The position numbers and the translations under genes are program-made. The notes beneath the pieces were generated by a model. It saw only the letters and a list, made by a program, of their open reading frames with translations, was not told where the DNA came from and did not search any database. Shown piece after piece: positions 4,848 to 11,662 of a stretch of DNA of 11,662 nt. Every line of letters begins with the position of its first letter. The first letter of the stretch is position 1. Origin of the DNA: Phycisphaerae bacterium (lineage in GTDB: Bacteria; Planctomycetota; Phycisphaerae; UBA1845; PWPN01); assembly GCA_035384605.1 (NCBI GenBank), contig DAOOIV010000005.1, positions 121,762 through 133,423 of the forward strand. Reading direction: 5' to 3'.

Positions 4848-7460
4848 TCATTTCTTCCAGTTGGCGAGATCGTCGGTCGTGCCGTCCTGGCCGTCGGGGC
4901 CGAGGCTCCAGAGATCGTAACCGCTGCGGTTGCGTTCGCCCGGCGAGAGGTACATCAAGCGATGGCCCCACGGATCCTTCAGTGCGCCAGCGCCTTGGAC
5001 GTACGGCCCCCTCCACTTCTCGGCGTCGGCTTCGCTTTCGGGTTGTTCGACCAACTCATCCAGCTTGTTGGGATATCGCCCGACGTGCATCTTGAACAGT
5101 TCCAGGGCTGCGGCCAGGGCTCCCTCGCGACTGACCGCCCGGCGTGCGGCCGCCGTTTTCTGGTCCCGTGTCCTCGCCTCTACCTGTTCACCGGGTTCTT
5201 CCATCTCGCGTCCAAGCCGACGGTATGTGTCCTCGAGGGCCTTGCGGAAAGCGCTCATCGTCATGAACTCGACATGGCTGTCGGCGAAAAGGACGACGGT
5301 ACCTTCGTTATCGTGGTTTTCGGGGTTCTCATAGGCAATGACGTTGCGTTGGTCAACCTCCGTCGTCTGGCCGGAGATGTAGATGTACGAACTGGTTGCG
5401 TCGGATTCGTCGAGCGGCGATCGGAGTGATTTCTCACTGATGGCGCCGCTGTCGACCAGTGTCCGGAGATCGGGCGGGAACTGATCGTCGTGTTCGACTG
5501 CATAGGTATACAGAGCCTTGCCCAGGCCACTGAGATTGGCCGCGCTGGCCGTGCGCTTGGCCAGTACGCGGGCCCTGGACAGAGACGGCAACAGGATTGC
5601 CGCTCCCAGCGGAATCGCAAAACCCCCTTCACCGATGGCCGGCACCGGAACCGGCAGGGCCCCGTGCGAGACCGTCAACGCCCCGTCCTCGCTGACTATC
5701 GAGACGGACACGTTGCCGAACAGGTGACGGGTGACGGTATGGGCCGACGGCAACATGCTGACATCGAGCGGGATGTTCTCCTTTTGCAGCATGGCGGCGG
5801 CGGCCTGCCAGATCGGCAGTGCGAGGGAGTACATCTGGAGCATGCCCGACTTGGTGTCCACGTAGTTGACCGCAAACGCTCCGTTGGGCAGCAGCTTGCG
5901 CCCGCGCTGATAGTCGGGGTTCTCGAGCAGCGAGGCGCCGCGATTCATCAGGTGGTCCAGCTCCATCCGCACCATCTGGGGATAGAGAGCCATGATCCAC
6001 CGGCCCTGGAACTCCGCCCAGGCCGGGGCGATCGGAAGCGGCACGCCGCTGATATTGAAGTATTCAATGGTCTGCCCACGGTATGTTTCGGTCGCCACCT
6101 CTGCCGAGGCGTCGCCGCTCATCTCCTCGGCGATGACGGCCGTGATGTTGCGCATCGCCTTGCGCAGGTGGTGCTTGGGCTTGACCTTGGCCACCACCGT
6201 AATGCCGCTGACCCAGATCCCGCCGAACTCGGGCGAATCGAAGATCGCCCAGTTGTCCTCGAACGCGCCGAGAATCTCCTTTTCGATGCTCAGTCCGAGG
6301 CGTCTCTCGGCCCGTTCCACCATCCCGAGGATCTCTTCTTCGCCGGTCGGGACAAGCGACGTCAGAGCATCCAACAGTGAGCGATAGGTTGCGGCTGCGT
6401 CCCAGTTGGTCACGGTGGCCCAGCGGACGTTCTTGGGGACCACCCGGATATCGTCGTTGATCAAGGCTTTTCGGCCGATGAGCGGATTACTGCTGGCGGC
6501 GGCCCCGGGCAGGTGAACGAACATGCTGGTCTTGAAGCCGCCGGCCTCGGGCGCGATCGCAATGGAGAGCGATTCGCACGCCTCGACGCCCATCTGCTTG
6601 AGGAAGCGATCCAGAGCGTCCGGCTCAGCAAAAAACGGCAAACTGGTGGCTGCGAGCATCGGCTGAAAGTCCTTGAGCGCCTGGACGGCCGCCTTCATGT
6701 CGAGGAAGAAAAACGGCCAGGACTGGTCGGCGCCCACGTGCTTCATTGCCGCAGCGAAACGCGGACTGCGGGTCAGCGAATCCTCGAGCGTGCCGAGGCC
6801 GAGGTGCTCCGTGGCCTTGGTGCCGAGGGAGACGACGAACAAGTCCTGCGCCCTGCCCCACCGCAGGGGAAGCGGAAAACCGGTCACGGTCTTGAACTTC
6901 AGCCTGCCGACCTCAACTTCCATCGCTGAATCGGGAGTTATCCCGGCCAGAGCCAGAAGCTGCTCCGCGATTTCGACGAGTTTCGCCGAATCCTTGCCTG
7001 CACGGACGATGATGGCGGCGTCGAACTGCGGTCCGTTCTTGCCGGTGCCGGCCCCGATCAGAGCCACCGCCGTCGGATGCCGCCAGACCGTGCCTAGCAG
7101 CGTCGTCATTGGATCGAGAATCTGTTCGGCCTTCTCGTCGCCGATCGCACGGGCGATCTGATCTTTGATGGCCGGCCAGATGTCCTTCCACCACGAGGCT
7201 CGCAGCCGTTCGAGTTCGGGTTCCTTCAGCAGCTTGGCCAACTCGGTCTCCTCGGCCGCCTTCGAAAAGACGTCGATTCCAGGCCACCCCTTGTACAGCA
7301 GCGTTTTGGCCGGCAGCAGATCCGAGAGCGCCGAGCCGCTGATCGCCGGAATGCCCTGCGAGGTCGGCGCCGATGCAGTGGTCGGCTCTTCGGCCGGTCG
7401 GACGGGTGCTGCGGTTAGCAACGTGATCGCCAGCATCCAGCGACATGTCCTGGAAACCAT
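4848..7460 (-). CDS. secreted 870-residue protein with pseudopilin-like and GspG-like segments
   Basis: Residues 1-23 form a signal peptide (basic MVSRTCRW, hydrophobic core, Ala-rich end), so export is expected. Residues 40-600 form a large soluble region I do not recognise with certainty; it is loosely like DUF3352-type proteins. At about 605-630 a hydrophobic stretch leads into LLPSLSRARVLAKRT and NLSGLGKALYTYA, which closely resembles the helix and downstream region of planctomycete pseudopilin-like proteins, but without the GFTLIE cleavage site. Residues 691-733 (SYIYISGQ, then HDNEGTVVLFADSHVEF) resemble an H-X9-DG motif, with ten residues between His716 and Asp727 and Ser in place of Gly. 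Residues 779-868 match the soluble domain of the major pseudopilin GspG (FKMHVGRYPNKLDELV, WRGPY, DPWGHRLMY, YDLWSLGPDG). It is the last gene of a probable operon with the pqqD-like and nrnA genes. The role is unknown. Confidence 0.8.
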   Translation of the reverse strand: MVSRTCRWMLAITLLTAAPVRPAEEPTTASAPTSQGIPAISGSALSDLLPAKTLLYKGWPGIDVFSKAAEETELAKLLKEPELERLRASWWKDIWPAIKDQIARAIGDEKAEQILDPMTTLLGTVWRHPTAVALIGAGTGKNGPQFDAAIIVRAGKDSAKLVEIAEQLLALAGITPDSAMEVEVGRLKFKTVTGFPLPLRWGRAQDLFVVSLGTKATEHLGLGTLEDSLTRSPRFAAAMKHVGADQSWPFFFLDMKAAVQALKDFQPMLAATSLPFFAEPDALDRFLKQMGVEACESLSIAIAPEAGGFKTSMFVHLPGAAASSNPLIGRKALINDDIRVVPKNVRWATVTNWDAAATYRSLLDALTSLVPTGEEEILGMVERAERRLGLSIEKEILGAFEDNWAIFDSPEFGGIWVSGITVVAKVKPKHHLRKAMRNITAVIAEEMSGDASAEVATETYRGQTIEYFNISGVPLPIAPAWAEFQGRWIMALYPQMVRMELDHLMNRGASLLENPDYQRGRKLLPNGAFAVNYVDTKSGMLQMYSLALPIWQAAAAMLQKENIPLDVSMLPSAHTVTRHLFGNVSVSIVSEDGALTVSHGALPVPVPAIGEGGFAIPLGAAILLPSLSRARVLAKRTASAANLSGLGKALYTYAVEHDDQFPPDLRTLVDSGAISEKSLRSPLDESDATSSYIYISGQTTEVDQRNVIAYENPENHDNEGTVVLFADSHVEFMTMSAFRKALEDTYRRLGREMEEPGEQVEARTRDQKTAAARRAVSREGALAAALELFKMHVGRYPNKLDELVEQPESEADAEKWRGPYVQGAGALKDPWGHRLMYLSPGERNRSGYDLWSLGPDGQDGTTDDLANWKK

Positions 7461-7468
7461 GATTGATT

Positions 7469-7475
7469 CTCCTTT
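7469..7475 (-). promoter_or_regulatory. Shine-Dalgarno sequence of the 870-residue gene
   Basis: Read on the minus strand this is AAAGGAG, 8 nt before the ATG. It is the clearest ribosome binding site in the minus-strand operon and fixes the start at 7460, placing the signal peptide at the N terminus. Confidence 0.7.
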
Positions 7476-7508
7476 CCGCGGATTGTCCTTCCGCCCCGCA
7501 AGATCGGT

Positions 7509-7925
7509 TCAGCTCGTGTGAAGGCGATCCTTGTCGGCTGCTCGGGGTTCTTCATGCGGCAGCGCCAGCATCATAATGCCCCTTTGCGCCAGAGTCCGCA
7601 AGTATGCGAGCATCGCCGCCTCCGCCTGTCGCGGCTCCATGCCGTGAGCAGAGCCGAGGCGTTCGATCATTGTCATGATCGTCGTCCGGCCGTCGATCAT
7701 TCTCCAGGTTTCGACGCCGATCACGTCGAGTTGGTACCGGCGGACGATCGGGTGGTTGCAGCCTCCGCTCAGCCAGCGAAACAGGCGGCTCCTGGGCAGC
7801 GAGACGGTCAATTCGAGGCCGCCCCCGGCGATTTCCTTCTCGGTGATGTTCGGGTTTCGCAGCGGCCGGGCGGCCAGAAGCATCTCCCTGCTGAGTCCCG
7901 GGGTTTTCTTTCGTCGCCAGCCCAT
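7509..7925 (-). CDS. PqqD-like small protein (possible RiPP recognition element fold)
   Basis: 138 residues. The stretch at about 60-120 has the PqqD pattern: YQLDVIGVETWRMIDGR (64-80), then TTIMTMIERL and an Arg/Ala-rich helix ending in LRTLAQRGIMML (109-120). PqqD-type domains are winged helices that bind the leader peptide of ribosomally made peptides and present it to a radical SAM enzyme. Here there is an extra basic N-terminal segment (about 55 residues) and no radical SAM enzyme or precursor peptide in the window, so the role is open. It starts 6 bp after the nrnA stop with GGAGA 10 nt upstream of the ATG, which suggests coupled translation; the secreted-protein gene follows 48 bp downstream. 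It could be a DNA- or peptide-binding adaptor unrelated to PQQ. Confidence 0.7.
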   Translation of the reverse strand: MGWRRKKTPGLSREMLLAARPLRNPNITEKEIAGGGLELTVSLPRSRLFRWLSGGCNHPIVRRYQLDVIGVETWRMIDGRTTIMTMIERLGSAHGMEPRQAEAAMLAYLRTLAQRGIMMLALPHEEPRAADKDRLHTS

Positions 7926-7931
7926 TGTCGG

Positions 7932-9002
7932 TCATTCTCCGCGCATGGCCGCGAGGATCTTCTCCGTCACGCGCCGCCGGGCTTCTTCCAGGGTACCGGC
8001 CAGTCGCGCTCCGGCCGCCCGGCGGTGCCCGCCTCCGCCGAAACGTCCGGCGATTGCCGCCACGTCGATGTCACGGCCGCACACCTCGGGCGACTTGCTG
8101 CGAAAACTGGCTCGTATTTCCCCTGTTCCCGCATCGACCAGGAGCGCCGAGACGATGACCGGCTCGGCGGCCATCGGCTCGTTGACCAGATCCTCCGTCT
8201 CAGCCTTTGACGCTCCGGAACGGGCAAACATTTCAGGGGTGATATGCGCAATCGCAATCGCGTTGTCAGCGTGGAACGTGAGCGTGGCCAGCATCTCGGT
8301 CATGAGTCGGACGCGCGACAGGGGAAACGATGCGTACAGCCTGCCATAGAGGACGTCAGGCCTCACGCCCAGGTCGATCAGGTCGGCTGCGGTCTGCATG
8401 GCGCGGGCGTCGGTATTCGAGTGCCGGAACCATCCGGTGTCGGTTGACAGGCCGGTGAACAAGGCTTCTGCCGAGGCGGAATCGAGCGGCCAGTCCATTG
8501 CATCGCACCAGGCGTGCAGAATCTGGCACGTGGCAGGCGCGGAAGGATCAATGAGATCAAGACCGGATCCGTGACCTTGGGAAACGCCGTCAGCGGCGGC
8601 GTGGTGATCGACGACGATCCTGGGCAGGGCGCTGGCTCGCAGGTAGTCGGCGGCCGGTTTGATCTGCGACCAGCTATTGGTGTCGAGGATCAGGATCCCG
8701 TCGAAGCGCGCGTCAATCGCGCCAGGACTGGCGTCTTGCCAGCGGTGGAAGACCTGCTTCGTGTTGATCCCGATGCCATGCCCACGGCTTTGCGCGGGGA
8801 TGCCATCGAGGAACGCATACCGGCCGGGCAACTCGTCGTAAACGAACGCAGTCGCCTCACGGCCGGCGGCTTCGATCACCCGTTTCATGGCCGCCATCGC
8901 CCCGAGAGCGTCGCCATCCGGCCGGTCGTGGGCCAGGATCATCGTCCGCTTCCATCCGGCCAGAAGCCGTCCGGCCCCTTCCAATGTTTCTGGGTCGACC
9001 AT
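7932..9002 (-). CDS. nrnA: DHH/DHHA1 phosphoesterase, NrnA-like oligoribonuclease / pAp phosphatase
   Basis: 356 residues, cytoplasmic. DHH motif I is HDRPDGDALGA (His25, Asp29, Asp31), motif II is ILDTNS (Asp107), motif III is VDHHAA (Asp132, His133, His134) and motif IV is STDTGWFRHSNT (Asp188). These bind two Mn2+ ions. The C-terminal DHHA1 domain ends with GRFGGGGHRRAAG, which binds substrate. Family members degrade 2-5-nt RNA to mononucleotides and dephosphorylate 3'-phosphoadenosine 5'-phosphate, which fits the length here. I chose the ATG at 9000-9002, with AGGTG 4 nt upstream; an in-frame GTG one codon earlier (9003-9005) would lie too close to that site. It is the first gene of a probable operon with the pqqD-like gene and the 870-residue secreted-protein gene. 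Function by family; activity is not shown here. Confidence 0.92.
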   Translation of the reverse strand: MVDPETLEGAGRLLAGWKRTMILAHDRPDGDALGAMAAMKRVIEAAGREATAFVYDELPGRYAFLDGIPAQSRGHGIGINTKQVFHRWQDASPGAIDARFDGILILDTNSWSQIKPAADYLRASALPRIVVDHHAAADGVSQGHGSGLDLIDPSAPATCQILHAWCDAMDWPLDSASAEALFTGLSTDTGWFRHSNTDARAMQTAADLIDLGVRPDVLYGRLYASFPLSRVRLMTEMLATLTFHADNAIAIAHITPEMFARSGASKAETEDLVNEPMAAEPVIVSALLVDAGTGEIRASFRSKSPEVCGRDIDVAAIAGRFGGGGHRRAAGARLAGTLEEARRRVTEKILAAMRGE

Positions 9003-9015
9003 CACTCACCTGTAA

Positions 9016-9026
9016 GCGGTAACCGC
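9016..9026. promoter_or_regulatory. small palindrome upstream of nrnA, weak operator candidate
   Basis: GCGGTAACCGC is an 11-bp palindrome centred 19 nt upstream of the nrnA ATG. It is short enough to occur by chance. Confidence 0.15.
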
Positions 9027-9157
9027 AATCATCATTCTCGTTGTACCGGGGGGACCATGCGGGCAGCCTTCCCCGTTCTTGTCTTCTCGCGAGGACAGGG
9101 CCGGCCCGCGCATCAATCGACGCACGCTTGCCATTTCCGGCGACACCTCACTTGAGA

Positions 9158-9163
9158 GATAAT
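9158..9163 (+). promoter_or_regulatory. candidate -10 box for the arsC gene
   Basis: GATAAT matches the -10 consensus at five of six positions and would start transcription about 45 nt before the arsC ATG. The best -35 at a normal distance is only TTTCCG (9134-9139, 18-nt spacer). The 213-nt divergent gap between nrnA and arsC holds no other feature I can support. Confidence 0.3.
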
Positions 9164-9200
9164 ACCACGGTTGGCGTTTTGGGCTCAGTCCGTCGCGCAT

Positions 9201-9207
9201 AAAGGGG
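9201..9207 (+). promoter_or_regulatory. Shine-Dalgarno sequence that decides the arsC start
   Basis: AAAGGGG lies 8 nt before the ATG at 9216. A longer frame opening with TTG at 9171 would add 15 residues upstream of the conserved core and lacks a comparable site, so the ATG is preferred. Confidence 0.6.
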
Positions 9208-9215
9208 TCTCTCCG

Positions 9216-9698
9216 ATGCAGGGACCATACGCCGTGCTGTTTCTTTGTACCGGCAATAGCTGTCGGTCCCAGATGGCAGAGGCTTTGCTGCGTCATCTGG
9301 GCGGGGAGAGGTTCCAAGCGCTCAGTGCTGGCAGCCACCCCGCAGGCTATGTCCACGACCTGGCGCTCGAGGCCATGCGGCGGATGGGCGTGTCTACTGC
9401 CGGCCTCTATTCCAAGAGCTGGGACGAGTTTGCGGTAACCCCCATCGACATTGTTCTAACGCTCTGCGACCATGCCGCCGGTCAGTCCTGTCCAGTCTTC
9501 CCCGGTCCGGCGGTCCGGGCGCACTGGTCTTTGCCCGACCCCGCCTTTGCCCAAGGCACCGACGAACAGCGCTTGATGTTCGCCATGCAGGTCGCAAGCC
9601 GGCTCCGGGGCTGGATCGAGAAGCTTATCCGCCTCCCGATCGAGAAGCTCTCGCCTCAGCAGTTGCGGGCCGAGCTTGAACGGATCCCGAGGTTCTGA
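9216..9698 (+). CDS. arsC: arsenate reductase, thioredoxin-type (LMW phosphatase family)
   Basis: 160 residues with the low-molecular-weight phosphatase P-loop CTGNSCRS (Cys11 nucleophile, Arg17) directly after the first strand. The two further cysteines of the thioredoxin-linked arsenate reductases are present in LCDHAAGQSCPVFPG (Cys84 and Cys92); the catalytic Asp is in LPDPA (Asp108). These enzymes reduce arsenate to arsenite, passing a disulfide from the P-loop Cys through the other two to thioredoxin. The three-cysteine set distinguishes it from ordinary LMW tyrosine phosphatases. It is a solitary gene: there is no arsR, arsenite exporter or acr3 next to it, which is unusual for an ars locus. 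It is transcribed divergently from nrnA. Confidence 0.93.
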   Translation: MQGPYAVLFLCTGNSCRSQMAEALLRHLGGERFQALSAGSHPAGYVHDLALEAMRRMGVSTAGLYSKSWDEFAVTPIDIVLTLCDHAAGQSCPVFPGPAVRAHWSLPDPAFAQGTDEQRLMFAMQVASRLRGWIEKLIRLPIEKLSPQQLRAELERIPRF

Positions 9699-9990
9699 CG
9701 GTTTCGCGTCACCCTCCGCCATCCTTCGGAGGTTCTGCCCCCCCGCGAAGTAGCGCAAGACGCACAAACAGGGCAGAGCAGGATTGGAGTCCTGCGAAGA
9801 TCCATGGAGGAGGTGGGGCGGAAACCTGCCGGTCCCGGCTGATGCTCGGAACCCTGTCGGGCGCATCGAACGGCACCCTGGCAACAAGCAGAAAAACGGT
9901 TACCATGTCCCACGACCGATCAAATCGGCCGGAGGCAAGCGGTAGCCCTCACGGTCGGACATGCCGTCCTAGAGTTGAAGGAGAACACCT
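9699..9990 (+). other. 292-nt structured leader upstream of the permease
   Basis: No gene is supported here. Potential helices are CCTCCG/CGGAGG (9713-9718/9727-9732), TCTGCCC/GGGCAGA (9734-9740/9771-9777), GCAGGA/TCCTGC (9778-9783/9790-9795), GATGC/GCATC (9842-9846/9864-9868), CCGAT/ATCGG (9916-9920/9924-9928) and GGAC/GTCC (9957-9960/9966-9969). The first may end arsC transcription, though no T-run follows. The permease site AAGGAG (9978-9983) lies 7 nt before its ATG. The length and structure would suit a riboswitch or attenuator, but I match it to no known class, and some pairings may be chance in GC-rich DNA. Confidence 0.4.
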
Positions 9991-11352
9991 ATGGCGAACG
10001 GAACACTTCCAGCTTATTTGGCATCGGCCAAGCCGAACCCCATGAGCAACCGCGGGCCGTGGTGGACCAATACCGCCCCGGCGTACTTTGGCATCTTCAT
10101 GTGGATTGCCTTTTACGACAAGCTCGCCTCGGCTTTTAACCTTGGTGGTCTGGATGTTGCTCTGGGCGGGTTGGTAATCGCCGCCGTGCTCAGCCACTAC
10201 GTGTTTCACTACGTATTCGGCGTGCTCGGTATGAAAACGGGGTATCCGCTTTACGTGGTGGGTAGCTCCACATTCGGCACTGTGGGCGGCTTGCTTTTCC
10301 CGGGCATCTTCATGGGCTTGCTCCAGATCGGCTGGTACAGCGTGGGGACCTTCTACGCGGCAAAGCTATTGCTGCTGGCCATCGGCCGCGACGCGGACCA
10401 GATTTCCGCGCTGTTTATCGTCTTTTGCATCGCGTGGGGTTACGTCTTTGCCCTCTTTGGTGCCTTCGGAATCAAGTACGTTGCGAAGATATCGAGCTAT
10501 CTGCCGTGGGTGGCCGTGGCCATGCTGTGCATCGCCGGCGTGTGTGCCCTGCCGCACGTGGGGAACTTCAAGTTTGCCGTGGACCCGACCGGGCCGGGCG
10601 TGTTGGCCGGGGCTTGCCTGGTGATTCAGATGGTCATCGGTTTCTTCGCTACCGCCGGGGCGGCCGGTGTGGACTTCGGCACCAACAGCCGGGACGAGAA
10701 TGATGTCAATCTGGCCGGGCTCACCGGCATCAGTCTGTCCATCCTCCTGGCCGGCGGTTTGGCTTTGATCATCGTGGCCGGCGCGAAGGGGATTGATCCC
10801 ACCGTCGGTCCCCAGGTCAGCAAGGCGTTGCCGTTGGTCAGCCCCGGCCTGGCGAAGATCATGTTCCTGCTGCTGGCGATCGGCTCGATGGCCCCGGCCT
10901 GTTTCTGTGCGAGCATCATCGGCAACAGTCTGTCGACCATGATTCCGACCATGGGGCGCGTGCCTCTGACCTTGGGCGGGGCAACCATCGGCATCATCCT
11001 GGCGGCCACGGGTATCGCCGGCAATCTGGAGGCGTTCTTCGGCCTCATTGGCGCATCTTTCGGTCCGATCTGTGGGGCCATCGTGGCCGATTACTTCCTC
11101 TCGGGTAAGAAGTGGGCCGGCCCTCGCCAGGGCGTCAGCCTCGCCGGCTATGCGGCGTGGGTACTCGGCTTCCTCGTCGGCATCTCCAGCAACGACATGG
11201 TGACCAAGCTCCTCGGCAGGGAACTCGTGCCCGGCTGGCATCCGACCGCGGTTTACTCTTTCATCGTGGGCTTCGTCGTATACGCGATCCTGGCCAAGGC
11301 CGGTTTGCAGGGCAGGACGGTCGCCTATCCGGGTGCCGATGCATCCAAGTGA
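9991..11352 (+). CDS. NCS1-family permease (CodB-like cytosine/purine transporter)
   Basis: A 453-residue membrane protein with about twelve hydrophobic segments across residues 30-437. NCS1 hallmarks are visible: GYPLYVVGSSTFGTVGG (84-100), the CodB-like LQIGWYSVG (111-119), DFGTNSRDENDV (228-239) and GASFGPICGAIVADYFL (354-370), which is close to the family's conserved loop after the tenth segment. Members import cytosine, purines, allantoin, hydantoins or thiamine-precursor pyrimidines with Na+ or H+. The ligand here is undetermined, and no deaminase, hydantoinase or thiamine gene adjoins it to settle the matter. The strong AAGGAG site and ATG give a confident start. A long structured leader precedes it, suggesting post-transcriptional control. 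It appears to be a single-gene unit closed by a terminator. Confidence 0.9.
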   Translation: MANGTLPAYLASAKPNPMSNRGPWWTNTAPAYFGIFMWIAFYDKLASAFNLGGLDVALGGLVIAAVLSHYVFHYVFGVLGMKTGYPLYVVGSSTFGTVGGLLFPGIFMGLLQIGWYSVGTFYAAKLLLLAIGRDADQISALFIVFCIAWGYVFALFGAFGIKYVAKISSYLPWVAVAMLCIAGVCALPHVGNFKFAVDPTGPGVLAGACLVIQMVIGFFATAGAAGVDFGTNSRDENDVNLAGLTGISLSILLAGGLALIIVAGAKGIDPTVGPQVSKALPLVSPGLAKIMFLLLAIGSMAPACFCASIIGNSLSTMIPTMGRVPLTLGGATIGIILAATGIAGNLEAFFGLIGASFGPICGAIVADYFLSGKKWAGPRQGVSLAGYAAWVLGFLVGISSNDMVTKLLGRELVPGWHPTAVYSFIVGFVVYAILAKAGLQGRTVAYPGADASK

Positions 11353-11379
11353 CGATCGGTCGATAGGGCTTTCAAACAA

Positions 11380-11422
11380 CGGGCGTGGAGCACCATCAAG
11401 GTGCCTCGCGCCCGGTTTCTTT
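11380..11422 (+). terminator. intrinsic terminator of the permease gene
   Basis: CGGGCG (11380-11385) pairs with CGCCCG (11409-11414), and CACC (11391-11394) with GGTG (11400-11403) around ATCAA. An intermediate GAG/CTC helix has one bulge. The hairpin is followed by TTTCTTT (11416-11422). It begins 27 nt after the permease stop and is the only hairpin in the window with a clear T-rich tail. Confidence 0.75.
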
Positions 11423-11662
11423 GGTCACAACCTTCTGCGCGCGATCTCGGAGTCCGACCACGATCTGTACGTGTTTGGCGTGCAAGACAGCGGGTCAGGC
11501 ACTTTTTGCCGTCTTCTTGTCGCCGACGAGTCCCGCCGGACTGAGCCAACCTCTCCCAATCGCACCGCGAACTGCATTTGGGCAAAAAGAGCCAGAGCCC
11601 AGCACGCTAGCCCAAGTTGAACACCAAAGGGCGATTCTAGTTTTTTTTCGGGGTGTTGGACC
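11423..11662. other. non-coding end of window, no gene supported
   Basis: Short frames exist on both strands but carry no recognisable domain or ribosome binding site, and those reaching left overlap the terminator. The only marked feature is a run of eight T (11641-11648). It follows a weak GCCC/GGGC pairing (11610-11613/11629-11632), so a plus-strand terminator is possible but poorly supported. Confidence 0.4.

Noticed and set aside
4348..5429. Long plus-strand frames running through the hairpin array (repeated GWESRV and GAEIGISAQR peptides)
   Set aside because: They are translations of the repeat and of antisense DNA from the 870-residue gene, with no domain or ribosome binding site.
9804..9842. 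Twelve-codon leader peptide starting at the ATG at 9804
   Set aside because: It has no Shine-Dalgarno sequence, no run of regulatory codons and no attenuator tail.
9825..9900. Hammerhead ribozyme or TPP riboswitch suggested by GGCTGATG
   Set aside because: The CUGAUGAG...GAAA core of a hammerhead is incomplete, and the second conserved half of the TPP aptamer is absent.
9842..10045. 67-residue plus-strand frame overlapping the permease start
   Set aside because: It is out of frame with the permease, whose own start has a strong AAGGAG site, and it has no recognisable features.
11333..11620. 95-residue plus-strand frame and 86-residue minus-strand frame at the right end
   Set aside because: Both overlap the permease end and its terminator, with no ribosome binding site or domain.

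Overview
The window is GC-rich, densely coded bacterial DNA. I infer Planctomycetota, but no marker gene here proves it. The pointers are a long secreted protein carrying pseudopilin-like segments (a DUF1559 / H-X9-DG-like stretch and a GspG-like C-terminal domain) and intergenic DNA full of small perfect hairpins. The housekeeping genes look vertically inherited. I see no transposase, integrase, CRISPR array, rRNA or tRNA.

Layout, left to right. (i) 65-688 (-) encodes a HAD-superfamily phosphatase with a GC hairpin after its stop. (ii) 689-1017 is non-coding and mostly occupied by a 157-bp element (769-925) with imperfect 21-bp terminal inverted repeats and two internal hairpins; a candidate promoter for the next gene follows it. 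(iii) 1018-3228 (+) encodes a CPA-type cation/proton antiporter fused to a TrkA-N-like domain and a C-terminal PTS EIIA domain; a Nif3/YqfO-like dinuclear-metal protein follows after 14 bp (3243-4373, +), so the two probably form an operon. (iv) 4374-4847 is a non-coding stretch between convergent genes. It holds an array of about ten small hairpins, nearly all sharing the purine tetraloop RRGA or its complement, including a recent 59-bp exact duplication, and ends with a strong GC hairpin. (v) 9002-4848 (-) is a probable three-gene operon: nrnA-like DHH phosphoesterase, a PqqD-like small protein 6 bp later, then after 48 bp an 870-residue secreted protein with pseudopilin-like segments. (vi) Divergent to it, 9216-9698 (+) encodes a thioredoxin-type arsenate reductase. 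(vii) A 292-nt structured leader precedes an NCS1/CodB-family permease (9991-11352, +), which ends in a convincing intrinsic terminator. (viii) 11423-11662 holds no gene I can support.

Most genes are individually recognisable. The material least explained by known families is the tetraloop hairpin array at 4473-4803, the REP/MITE-like element at 769-925, the pseudopilin-like fusion protein with its PqqD-like neighbour, and the permease leader.
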